Part shown: piece by piece, positions 1-10,912 of the stretch | Numbering within the stretch: the stretch's first letter is position 1 | How the letters are laid out: the number at the start of each line of letters is the position of its first letter | DNA from: Daphnia carinata | Lineage: Eukaryota > Arthropoda > Branchiopoda > Diplostraca > Daphniidae | Direction: 5' to 3' | DNA length: 64,000 nt | NCBI RefSeq assembly: GCF_022539665.2 | Contig: NC_081338.1 | Span: 4,277,679-4,341,678, forward strand | Notes under the pieces: model-generated | Database searches by the model: none | What the model saw: only the letters and a program-made list of their open reading frames with translations | What the model was told of the DNA's origin: nothing | Made by a program: the position numbers and the translations under genes

Positions 1-569
1 CTGTGTAGATCCCTCCGTAGCGGCTGAGCCGCCCTTAAATACACGAAAAGATGCTTATCAATCATTCGACTATTTAGTACATTTAAACAAGTTCAGTTGG
101 GTTAACCAGTTTGGGCGCTGTAAAACAGATCCATTAGCAGTCATCAATAAGGGCGCTTGTTTCATCGGAAGCAGGGAATTTGGCTGGTTTCGTTCGTTGA
201 AATGGGTACGAAGTCATTGTTAAATGTGTCATGATTCCAGTTCGGTTGAACTGTTAAGATGACAGCCAATCACGTGCAACTTGTACTGCTAACGTGAACC
301 GTTCACGAATTTGTAATGCAAATTCCGGTTTACACGCTGTATAATTTTATATTTCGACCAACTGAAATATGTGTGTAATTAATAAAAGCAGTCAGACCAA
401 AAAGAATTCAGTTAAATCGAAAAATACGTATTTTAATTCATTGTAGTTTAATGCAAATGCTGAAACTTGTTAACCCGACTTTGCCCACCGAATGTGTTAA
501 GATTGCTTGCAAAAAATTGCTTTTTTTATCGATTATTTTCCTAAATCAAATTAATCACAAGTCCTAAAA
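1..569. other. Upstream region of the 570 gene, no gene seen
   Basis: AT-rich sequence with no convincing reading frame. It should contain the promoter and 5' UTR of the gene starting at 570, but I could not identify a TATA box or initiator with confidence. Confidence 0.4.
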
Positions 570-1310
570 ATGTCTTTCCTTACCGTCGTTTTCTTCTTTG
601 GAGGATTCATATTGCTCAGCAAACTGGTTGGCATGAAGTATCGTGTGTCCATCAACACCAAACTGCGGTTACGCGGACTAAAACCAGAATCGGGATTCGA
701 ACTTGATAATTGTCCTATTCAAGCCACGTTGGAAACTATAGCTAAGGCAGAATTGGATAATGAAGCTCACCTCGTTTCTCGTTTGCAATGGTGGCAACAG
801 ATCAATCGTTACCTGGACATGTTGGCAGATACCCCAGAATCAATCAGCAGCGTAGCTACCGCCATTGAAGTACTTTTAACTTATCACCAGCTTCAACGAG
901 CGGAGGTGGAAGAGGATTTGGTTCGTGCATTGTTCCAAAGAGCTTTGCAGAACTCGAAACTTTCCCATCTGTATGCCAAACTTCTTAAACAAATGACAGA
1001 CGATACGAAAGATTGGACACAAGAGCTTACCACTCGAATGTTCCAACTTGCTGTTGTCGAATTCAATCGGCCGTTCACTCAGGTCGACGATTTTGAGAAG
1101 AAGTTAAACAATGTAAAATTCATGGCAGCCATTTTCAGGAGGCGGATCGATGGTGTACCAGACGAATGGATGACAGACTGCTCTAATATTATGGTACAGC
1201 GTCTGCATGCTGGACTTGAGCAATCAACCGAGCAGCTTTGTCTCTTTTTGAAGACTTTACTGATAAACGAATGCAATGATAATTGCAATTTATCTGAGTC
1301 ACAAAATTAG
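570..1310 (+). CDS. Unrecognised 246-residue protein, alpha-helical, N-terminal hydrophobic segment
   Basis: An uninterrupted frame opens with ATG at 570 and stops with TAG at 1308-1310. The first 20 residues are hydrophobic (MSFLTVVFFFGGFILLSKLV), consistent with a signal anchor. The rest reads as a helical repeat-like domain with amphipathic segments and few low-complexity stretches. It faintly resembles MIF4G/HEAT-type helical proteins, but I do not recognise the family and assign no function. A second long frame (1298-2536) begins before this one ends and continues with a plausible acidic, disordered tail. One missing base in the A run near 1303-1306 would be enough to split a single protein of about 660 residues. 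Whether the break is real, a sequencing indel or a strain allele cannot be told from the window. Confidence 0.6.
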   Translation: MSFLTVVFFFGGFILLSKLVGMKYRVSINTKLRLRGLKPESGFELDNCPIQATLETIAKAELDNEAHLVSRLQWWQQINRYLDMLADTPESISSVATAIEVLLTYHQLQRAEVEEDLVRALFQRALQNSKLSHLYAKLLKQMTDDTKDWTQELTTRMFQLAVVEFNRPFTQVDDFEKKLNNVKFMAAIFRRRIDGVPDEWMTDCSNIMVQRLHAGLEQSTEQLCLFLKTLLINECNDNCNLSESQN

Positions 1311-2536
1311 AGTTAGCTGCTTGTTTTGAGGCTCTACAGAAAGCAGCGTTGTGTCCTAAAGAAAAACAGTCTTTGTTCAGATCAGAAGCTGTACCCACTA
1401 CAGACGTGCATAGAGTACTGCCTGAGGCAGAGCCTGCAGCAGAAGCAGAAGAACAAGTTGAAGAAGAGTTTGAAACACCACCTGAAACACCATCTGAAAC
1501 AGACAAGTCTGGTGAAGTTGAGGAAATCAAAACTAATCAGGCAGATTTGGAGCAGAAAATAGTGGAAGCGTCAAGTACTGCTGAGTCGCAAAACAGTAAC
1601 CATGATGAGACCCTACGGCCGAATCCCCTGGATCAACTTATCAATTTTGGATGTCAATTATTTCAAGGCCCTTCAGTTGAGCCAGATGTTCCAAAAGAAA
1701 AGATCAGTCGCCCACCAAGTCCCACCTTATCCAAGACCAGTGCTGATCTGAAAAATATGCAGAAGGTAGACGATTTGAAACCAAGGTCGTTCAAAGCTAG
1801 ACCCGTTCCTGCCAGTCACTACAACGAACCTTTTCGGCCGACATTATCCATGAAAAGGGACCGCCCAATCGTCAAAAGGATTCCAGTTTCTAAGAAACCC
1901 ATAACTGTTCCAGAAATGGAACCTTCTGTTGTAGATGACAAGAAACTTGAGGATACTGAAAACCAGTCAGAACAAAATGTCCAACAATCAGAGTTCGAGA
2001 AAGGTTCGCTACGCATACAGAACAACAATGTTTTGGCAATGGCCGACGATAGCGATAACTCATCGAATCCGGATTTTTTTGACATTACACGGATAGAAGA
2101 CAAAGCTCAAGTTCAAAAGAATCAACCGAAGATCCAACCAGCACACAAGAACGTAGAGGCCTCTTTATTACCAGCAGACAATGTTGAGGTTCCAAAGAGG
2201 GAAACACGTTCAATAAAGAGACCACATTCTGACAGTGAACTATCAGTTCATCACGGGAAACATTGGTACGACGATCCTGGGGAGATTGTAACTCCTCCTG
2301 GATTAACGAGCAATGATGTGATGGAAGTACGTACGACAGTTCTGTTAGCTGACAAAACGATGGTTGACGACGCGAAATTAGCGGTTGGACTTGGAGAGGA
2401 AAAGAACCCAGAAGTTAAGGGCAACTCGATCAAGAAGAAGGATACGTGGGGGAGCGATGTAATCGACGACCATCAAAAGATACATCGTCGACAAACGAGG
2501 ACTGCGAAATGGATATTCCCATCGTCCAGGATCTAA
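1298..2536 (+). CDS. Downstream frame, probable C-terminal half of the 570 gene
   Basis: This frame is open from 1298 (just after an in-frame TGA at 1295-1297) to TAA at 2534-2536, about 412 codons. It lies in the -1 frame relative to 570-1310 and overlaps it by 13 bases. It has no ATG near its beginning, so it is unlikely to be an independent gene. Composition is typical of a disordered region: rich in Glu, Lys, Ser and Pro, with basic patches (for example around 1850-1900) and a basic C-terminus (RRQTRTAKW). No GT...AG intron fits into the overlap. I read it as the same transcription unit as the upstream frame, interrupted by a one-base difference. No domain recognised. Confidence 0.5.
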   Translation, partial: VTKLELAACFEALQKAALCPKEKQSLFRSEAVPTTDVHRVLPEAEPAAEAEEQVEEEFETPPETPSETDKSGEVEEIKTNQADLEQKIVEASSTAESQNSNHDETLRPNPLDQLINFGCQLFQGPSVEPDVPKEKISRPPSPTLSKTSADLKNMQKVDDLKPRSFKARPVPASHYNEPFRPTLSMKRDRPIVKRIPVSKKPITVPEMEPSVVDDKKLEDTENQSEQNVQQSEFEKGSLRIQNNNVLAMADDSDNSSNPDFFDITRIEDKAQVQKNQPKIQPAHKNVEASLLPADNVEVPKRETRSIKRPHSDSELSVHHGKHWYDDPGEIVTPPGLTSNDVMEVRTTVLLADKTMVDDAKLAVGLGEEKNPEVKGNSIKKKDTWGSDVIDDHQKIHRRQTRTAKWIFPSSRI

Positions 2537-5500
2537 AAGCAAAAACGTTTCGATATTAATTGTGGTGTAAGGGTTTAAATGATAAAAACTGAACCGTGAG
2601 ACTTGTCTTAACATTCACGCAGTCATGAGTGAATACGTAATCGTTGATCAAATTTACAATTTTCTTTAAAAATAAGTGTGTGCAAGTGTTTAGACAAAGT
2701 GATTTCATTGCTGAAAAGCTCTGGTCGCCATTGTTTTTTCTACTCACTACACTTGTTTTGAAGATTTTTGGAAATTTAACTTGCAGAAGTGCAGATTTCG
2801 AAACAAAAACAAAACACGGTTCTCTGATTCTTTTCTGTATCGTCTAAAACTGCTTTCGGTTGTCCAATTACATGTGATTAATTAAAAAAAAACCAGTTTT
2901 TTGGGTTATTTTATTGCGTCGTCTTTGGGAATGGCATAAACACTCCACAAAATATCATACAAGTAGTAGAAGACAAAAAATTTCAATTCGGATCTGTAAA
3001 GTTTCCTCCAGCAAAGTTGCAATTTAGAAAGACGTATTCTAGTTTTCACCTAGCAATGAAAATAGCTAAACTTTTATTAAGTATATGGTAATTTTCTTCT
3101 CCCATCAAGATATTTTAAAAAATTTGCGTTACGCTAGGTTTTGCATTCGTTTGGTTTTCCAAGTATACGGTGTTCGCTAAGATGCTATCAAGGACACGAC
3201 ATGGAACCCGTTCCGTAATTGCTGATTAACTCTCTCAATGCGAATGGCTTTTTGTGGGCTGCAGACCTATGTTACATCGATACACGTACAAATAACTATC
3301 AGCTTTAGCGAAACTTTTTATCCGGATGAAAATTCTTAAATGGAACCTCCTTGCACGCAAATGGCTATAACCAATATAACTAGTTTTTGTCAGCCAGTTC
3401 ATCAGCGAGTACCATAAAGGAAGTTTCAAAAAAGAAAGGGAAAAAAACAAGTACACAGTTGGTTTTACATTCTTACTAGCATGTGGCAGTAGCATTTCAT
3501 GGCTAACAGACAGGGGATTCCTGGATTTTTCTGGCATTTCGCCAACTATTTCGTCATGTAGTCGGGGCGAGGCCGGGGCGCTTTGGGGTCAAACATATCC
3601 TATAAAGGAGATGTACTAGAATCCAGTTTTGGGTTGCTATATCTTGCAGAATACTAGAGTTGCTTGAAACATAACGTTATTTCTTGAAGAAATCGCAGCA
3701 AGAAGCGCTTATAGGTCAAATGTCAGTTTAAAATTGTATTTTGAAAGTGTTGCAAAGTTTCTGGCGCTTCTGCATCTGCCCTTCTTCAGACGACGATACT
3801 CTCTTCTCCACTCATTGTGCCACCAGTTGTCGTGACAGAAGGTGAGCAACATTCTGTTGCAAAAGGGACGTTGATCTTGTTTCCAAGTCCAGTAATATCA
3901 CAAGTTGCCATCAGTCTCCAACGTTTCTTTTTGTTTGTGACGTGAGTTTATTATTAGGCATCGTATGCATAATAATGTTTGTAGCATAACTGTATCAGGC
4001 AAACTTAGTCATCAAATTGGATAATTCTCCTATTATCTAGCAATAAAAAAAACGAACATTAGTCTAGAAATTCAGCTCATTCTAATCAACAAGACCTTAA
4101 TTAAAAACTAAGTGCCAAGTTATGGTTACGTTGATTGTAAACCGGGGGTTTCTGGCTCAACACCTGACAATGTTCCTGGAGCAATATATCTTGGCTTGAT
4201 GTCGAAGCAGATACCCGCCCACCCTTATGCTCTTGTTGCTAAACCAGCCCCATTTGTATGGCTCCTTAATGTTTTTCTTTGACTTCTTTTCCGAAAAGCC
4301 AAACTGATTTTCAACTTTCGTTTGCTTTCTCAATGCACGTCATAACGCTGGTGCTCTGGAGGGTATCATATACGGTTCGTGAAGTCAATCTTTTTGTGCT
4401 TCTCTCTCAGGCTTTTGGATAAAAGATGGCTGCTGGCAGAGTGCTGCTGGTATACCAATCAAATTGTCGAAAATTATCACTATCCGTCAACATCGCAATT
4501 TCCTTCCCTTTGTTCTCACCCCCTAATTGCAACGATAGAATGGGCCTCGCGCCATTTCGTCAGTTGTTCTTGGCCCCGTTCTCGAATGTGGTCATGAGTA
4601 CAGCTCTTGGTATTTTGAAGTATTTTCTTTAACCCCGAACTTACATAACGTAAGAAAAAATCAGCCGTTGTGTGTTCTTCACAATGTTTTCGCCACTGTA
4701 ATGAGTTCGAAAGGCGGAGCTATTGGCGGTGATGAGGTCAATGTTTTCTCCTTCTCTTCAAACCAGATCGTGTCGTTGCAGCTGGGCAAGACCAAATCGA
4801 GTAAGAAAAAGCAAAGTCAAAATAAGGAAATGTTTATGACAATTTTAGGCCAATGACCAATGTTCATGTTTTTCACGAGTCCGAATAAGGTAGCAGGGAA
4901 AGGTTCGACTGGCTGTAATGGAATTATTCGGTAAGGGAATCACTCGTTTAATTGAGGCCAAGGCATGTGGTAAGTTTTGTTGTTTTCAAAAAGACTTGCC
5001 GTATTCTGGTAGTACTTTGCAGGCCAATTTTTTGCAGCAGGCAAGCGTTGTTGACCAGTACTTGAATCAAACATTTATGTCATAATTCTACTAGGCCACT
5101 AATTCAAGAACGTCAACATTGTTCTCATCTGTTTTATAGCTCACCCCTTGTTGTTTTTCATCCTTTTCAAGGTTTCATCGAGCACCTGCAGTTTCTGGCA
5201 GCATGCCTTATTCCGAAATGTTAACCCCGCGGTTACAACGGTAAAGTGCGAAATTTCTTTCTTTTCATCACATACAACCATAGCGCTGGAAATGTATTAC
5301 GCCATCGGCATTGCAAGATAGAATCCCGTGAAACACCAAAAGGTTTATCACTCAACTGTTACGAATTGGAAGGTTTCGTCCTCAGGTATTTGAAACGAGT
5401 TAGATATTTAAACATTTTAAGTTTGTAATACTCGTTAAACTTGTTTAAATTTTTAGCTTGTGGATACAAACATCTTCAGGCTCTGAAAAAAGGAACATTT

Positions 5501-6215
5501 TTGTTTAAATCTAGAAAGAAGTATAGGAACAGATCTCTGTTGCATTCACTCGTAATCAAACAAATGTGACAAAAGAAGTTAATTGATAATGTAACTAAGC
5601 GTTGCTAGTTTCTCGTTTAAAGGTTATGATTGATATTATTGACAGGCCTGGTTTATCTGTTTCGCGGAAGATGGGGCGTTACAAACTAGCTGTTGTACGC
5701 TTGGCGAGTCCAAGGCCAACCAAATGATGCAACAGAAATAATCTTGGATATTCTATACAGATTCTAGGAATTCCGTTTACGTCTTGTACTCGCTTTAGTT
5801 CGGGACTTTTACCTGTGCTGCAGCCTTCGCCCATGGTCTATGACCTCAAGTAACATTTTGGCAATCGTTTTGGCGGCGGCTTACGAGCCAACGCAAAAAG
5901 AGAAAAGCCATTATCGTTTTTATACCTTTTCTTTCCGTTCCTGTTCCGAAAGCACAAGTTAGGAAAAAAAAAATTTATGGGCGGCAATGGCGTGACTTTC
6001 TACTATAAGATATTGTTGCGCTCGGGAGATCCCCTGGACTGTCCTTAGGTCTTTCACGAACGAACATAATGATGTAAATGCCCCCAAAATGTTTTCCAGT
6101 TTAACTAAATCCATTTTTGTGGCGCTAGAACCCCCGTCGGTGTGGATAAGGGCTAGCTAACAAATCTCTGGATAAGGAATGTTCATAGTATCTTTTCCCC
6201 TCTGAAAACCGGTTA
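2537..6215. other. Intergenic, 3.7 kb, no supported gene
   Basis: Short reading frames here (3235-3537 minus, 4379-4856 plus, 5246-5428 plus) lack conserved-looking sequence and splice context. Non-coding 5' exons of the downstream ATF7IP-like gene may lie here but cannot be placed without transcript data. Confidence 0.4.
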
Positions 6216-9200
6216 ATGCAAGACGCTTTTTCAGTATACCTTGGTTTTTATAAGTGGCGATCTGTAGTCTGTTTTCGAGCATCCAACCACAAAGTCATGC
6301 ACGGTCTCGCCTCCTCGTTTCATTCATCCACGCCTCTTTGTTTTGGCAGGGCCAGTGCAGTAGCACAGAATGGAGCCATCAGCGCTGTGACGTCGTCAAC
6401 ATCCAAGCTTGATTTCAATCAATGCTCGTCTTCGCCGCCTATTGCCACTTCACGAAATTTTGACAACAATAGCGTTCGTGTTACGAGAAGTCGAAGCAAA
6501 GAAGCTAAAAAAATTACATCCATCAACGTTGAAGAGGCAGACGAATCGCAAAAGATGGTGTCTTCTGCCCTCAAACGATTTTGCATGAAGGTACCGTAAC
6601 TTTTTTCTTGGAGATGTATCAATTAATTTTAAGCGACAAGCTTATGGGTGATATTATTGGGAAATTACGTGGAATTAAGGAGTTGGAGAACATCGTCCAA
6701 AGCCGGTTGGAAGCCGTAGTTAGTCAGCATCATTACAACACTTGGCTCCGAGAACAAGTGGATGAAACCGAGGTACAGCTTGTGAAATATCAAAACCGGA
6801 TTGACGCTATTCAGAAGCATGTAAATGTGATTTTCTAGTAAATGGTTATTCCTTGTTTTTATGCGTGTTTTGTTTGTCTGTTGACAATAGGTAAATGATC
6901 TGTCTGCCGTTATTCGTCAGTACGCAATAAGCTCAGAAGGTGAGAGGGAGCCACCGATGAAATTAACGAGGAACGTTGGTCTTCAAGTGCGCATTAAAAA
7001 TAAGCCGGATAGTATACCAGTCTATGAGGTATGGTGTGAATAAGATTTGCAATTACGAATTAGAAAATTACTTTGTAGCTTTTGGCATCTGCGTCTTGTG
7101 AACATGACCTTGAAGCATCGACTTTTAGATATTTAAAATCCTTACATAGCCTTTCGAGGCTATGTTGGTTTTCGCTTTTGTACTCTAAAGGTCAAACTAA
7201 GGTTTCGAACCTCAAAAAAAAATATTAGAAAATAATTGTAAGCAGCCTAGTTAAGAACCCATGCGATAAAAAATATGGCTATAGGAGAAAATAATGGAAA
7301 AGTGAATATCAAGAATAAAAAATAATAAGAGACTATCCTTGTTTATAGTTATGTTATCGCAATCTCAATATTTCAGGTTGAAGATGTACAGTCAGGCCAC
7401 ACGTCTTCAGGAGAGGAGTCAATGGCTTCAGTAGATGTTTCTGTGTCTTCCACAACCACGCAAGATTGGCCTACACCAACGTCTTCATCGGACGTGCAAA
7501 ACGATCAACATTGCACTATAAAATCGCTTAAAATAGGAGGGCAAGTAGAGTCCCATCAGACCTTGCCGCTTCCAGTAGAAATTGATTTAACGGAACTTGA
7601 TGAAGACACGACTGAACCTACAATTAATCCATCTACTAGTTCTCCGCTACCAACTGATCAGACTGCTTTTCTTCTGTCCAAGAAACCGACAACTATTTGT
7701 AGCCAACCTGAAGCGTCACCTTTTTTAATGTCTTCGTCCAGTTGTGTCACCCCTCCAGCGTTACCCATAACACAGGCCATGAATTTCACAGCGGACCGCA
7801 CGTTGCCTTGGATCACGAGTGATAACGTCACCTTACTTGTACCTCCATTGAACAAAGACAAATCTGCTAACGCGACTGAAAATTCGTTAATGGGTAGGTC
7901 CCCTTCGTTACAACCATCATGCCAATCAGCTGAATTCAGCCACGCAGCTGTATCATCAACTATATCCATTCAAAGACGTAGGTCTTCTTCATCGCATGAA
8001 ATTGCAAATGTATTATCGCGTTCTTCCATCGAAACGCCTCCATCAGCTGGTACATCGGTTCAGAATGTTGCCACGCCGAAAAAGAATTCACCTGGCGATT
8101 TCTATTCTCACCCTGATCGAAAGCGTCGTTTATCCTGTCGCATTTCAACTTTAGATGCTTCGACTATAGCTTCAGTCGAGAGATACCACAAATTAATGTG
8201 AGCATTTAAAAACTCTGGAAAAAAATTAATCCATGTATTTTTTTTATGTTGTTTTGTTCTTAATTCTTTCTAGAAAAAAATACTGGTATAATTCAACAAC
8301 GCATCAGCCTATTGGAATTTCGCCCCTGCACATCCATCGGCAATCTACGAAAAACGGGTTGCTCCTTCGGTTGTTGCAGAAGTTGGGATACATGTCCAAA
8401 GGATGCCGATCCTTAAACGAAGGCAGCAGCAGGCTTTCGAAAAAAGGATAAAATCAGTTGGAATATACCGAACTTGGAAGCTTCCATTGGTTGCCGGGTC
8501 CGCGCAAAAGGGGCGTTCCACTCAACATCCTCCTCCGCCCAAGCCACAGACGCAGCAACAATTTCCAAAGGAACTAAATAGTGGTCCGCCACCATTGATC
8601 GGTATCCATGAAGAGAGTCTTACCAGAGAAACATGCACGCCGGATTTGCATAACACTTCTCCGCCGCTGTTGAAACCTGTCCCTACACAGCAAGAACGGC
8701 ACACCTGCGAAAGTTTGACGTCACACCCTGATGGCTACCCTGCTCAATTAGAGTTGCCAAAATCGGATAGAAGAAAAAGAAACCTTCCTGATCTGATAGC
8801 TATCTCGAATGAAGGAATGGCTTCCCATTCTCATAACGTAACTGCGCTAAAAGTTTATGATTTGAATAATTTTACAATGTTTAAACCAGTTTTAAAACTA
8901 ACGCGGTCTGAAGAAGGTAAAAGCAACAGTAGGGATGCAAATTATGAAAAGATTTAAAGTATTCGAATGTTAACAGGAATCCAAATCGAATGGACAATAC
9001 CGATGTTGCCTCCTGATCAGCTTAATCAAATTGAATCTTACCTTCTATATTCTCGGAAAGAAAATGACATTTCTCCATCAATGAACACTCCCTGGTTTAA
9101 AGCAGCTGTCATCTCAGCACTTCCTCTACCAATGTGTTTCAAGCTAACAGAGGTAGTGAATTGTATTTTCGTGAGGGGTATTTGATAATCATTATTTATT

Positions 9201-9314
9201 TATTTTTTGATTTAGCTAACTCCTGGCTATCGTTATCATTTTCAAATTGGTCCTGTTCTTCGATGGTGCCAAAGCGACATTCCATTCAGTAATCCAGTTT
9301 CCATCAACGAATGA
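6216..9314 (+). CDS. wde: ATF7IP / Windei homologue (SETDB1 cofactor)
   Basis: ATF7IP in vertebrates and Windei in flies bind and stabilise the H3K9 methyltransferase SETDB1/Eggless in the nucleus. Two family hallmarks are visible. A coiled coil is encoded at about 6614-6820 and 6891-6950, continuous across the intron (LENIVQSRLEAVVSQ, then VNDLSAVIRQ). The C-terminus (8977-9152 and 9216-9314) is an FN3 domain carrying the diagnostic ALPLP strand followed by CFKLTELTPGYRYHFQ. Between them lie Ser/Thr/Pro-rich exons (7377-8197) and a basic segment near 8403-8470. Clear junctions are 6820/6891, 7028/7377, 8197/8274, 8916/8977 and 9152/9216. Two places are unresolved: the join around 6557-6633, and a frame switch between about 8290 and 8400, where the more protein-like frame does not follow from the 8274 acceptor. 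The start is uncertain: ATG 6216 and ATG 6297 are both possible, and an acceptor-like tract ends at about 6349, so an upstream exon may supply the start. Confidence 0.82.
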
Positions 9315-10912
9315 CGTAGAATACTCCATCAGGTGGCAAGCACTGATAAAATCAAATGAAACAGACGAAACCAACCAAAGTAGATTTCCAAAAAATATCA
9401 AAACCTTTTTCGCGTGACTGTCTGTTACAACCAGGGTGCGTCAACCCGAATGGCAACTTATGTTAATTTTAAAGAGGCAGAAAACCTGTCGGTACAATGG
9501 CATTGTCCTTGTCCTTGTTTGACGTTATTTTTTTTTTTTTTTTTTTTTACCTTGAAGGCAAGAGAAATACATGGAAACAGAAAGGTGCGGTGACAGTCGA
9601 GTCAACTTTGTTCTGCAGAAGTTCAAGGATTTTGGTTGGTCACGTTTAAAATAGAAGCATTCAGCAGGTTTCTTTCTGCTTCGTTATGTGCGACGCCTTC
9701 TTGATATTCCTTTTATTCATCAACTGTCATGATTAATGATAGTGTAAGTGCCATGTAGTAATTCTACACGCTTCGTAGCTGATCATCTCAGTTCCAAAAT
9801 CCGTGAATGCCAAGGTTACAAAAAATTATGGAAAAATGTTTTATATGGAAATGACAGGTTACAAAGAACGAATTGTTTGTCGTTCGTTTCCTGCTTTTGG
9901 CTATCACTAATCTTTCATAGGCGAAATATTCCGGTTACTGGAATGACATTTTATATTTTGTAAAAGAAGCCATCATGTTTTCAATAGCGATGGTACGGAT
10001 AAATAGTTTGTCGAGCGCAGCGATGCTTAAGATACAAAAACATTGCATAAAGATTTGCATTTTTGATGATGGATGTTAAAGATTTCTTTTTATTTAAATG
10101 CGATTTCCTTCAACAGCTGTCTAGTAGCATCGGGCGTAAGCGTTCTAATGTCGTATGGGAGGGTCGCTATACAGCCAAGAATGTCACATTTAAGAACAAT
10201 CATTTATAATACATAAATTCATAAATCAATTGGCTGACGTGTTGACAGGTTTAGGAATTTATCTGTTAGAAATGTATCTGCATACCAAGACAAGTGCACT
10301 GACGGCTATAGCAGTACGGCTTGTTAAAGGAATCGTAACAGAAATAAATTTAAAATACCACTTACATAGTTATCTAAGTTTGGCGATGGTGGGAATATTA
10401 ATCAAACAGGCGGAAATCATCATAGCAACTTAATGATGATAATAAAACTCGTTTTTTTAAACGTCATTCATGCTGCTTGTTATTACTCGAATTACGTAAT
10501 CCCCGTGAATTTCTGCTTTTCAAGACCAGATGGCGGCGTGGCTGCCATCGTTAACGGAAGGATGAATTGTTTCTTAGGTGAAGTTTGTCTGCTACAAAGA
10601 ACGTAAACACGGAATGATTTCAACCAAAAGAAGCTCTAGGGCTTAAGATCATTATGGTATTGAAATGCGCCTTTAAAACAGGTATGTTTCGTCATTCCTA
10701 CTGCATTGTTTTTACGGGCAGACGTTATCGAAACGTTGAATTAGCAGTGGGATATGAAGCTGGGAAAACACGTTGTGTCGGGGAAATCGAATATTGATCG
10801 TGTAAATTTTTTTTAAACCCTACCTAAAGCTAATTGAAAGTGTTGTACTTCAGGCAGCCTACTGAAAAATTGTAGTTTCCACCCACAACATACAGCAAGG
10901 ATTCTTAACAAA
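9315..10912. other. Intergenic with a T-tract; one possible small ORF on the minus strand
   Basis: Contains the 3' flank of the ATF7IP-like gene, a poly-T run at about 9529-9548, and a 37-codon minus-strand ORF (10090-10203) listed separately. The SPATA20 promoter should lie just upstream of 10913. Nothing else recognised. Confidence 0.4.
10090..10203 (-). CDS. Possible small ORF, 37 codons
   Basis: On the minus strand an ATG at 10203 opens a 37-residue frame ending with TAA at 10090-10092. The sequence is protein-like in composition (its C-terminal part reads TPDATRQLLKEIAFK), and an in-frame stop directly precedes the ATG. No family recognised and no splice site adjoins it. It could be a translated small ORF, a relic of an exon, or chance. 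Confidence 0.2.
   Translation of the reverse strand: MIVLKCDILGCIATLPYDIRTLTPDATRQLLKEIAFK

Noticed and set aside
1298-1312. Programmed -1 ribosomal frameshift
   Set aside because: The overlap reads TCA CAA AAT TAG and does not contain an X XXY YYZ slippery heptamer; re-pairing in the -1 frame would be poor at the P site.
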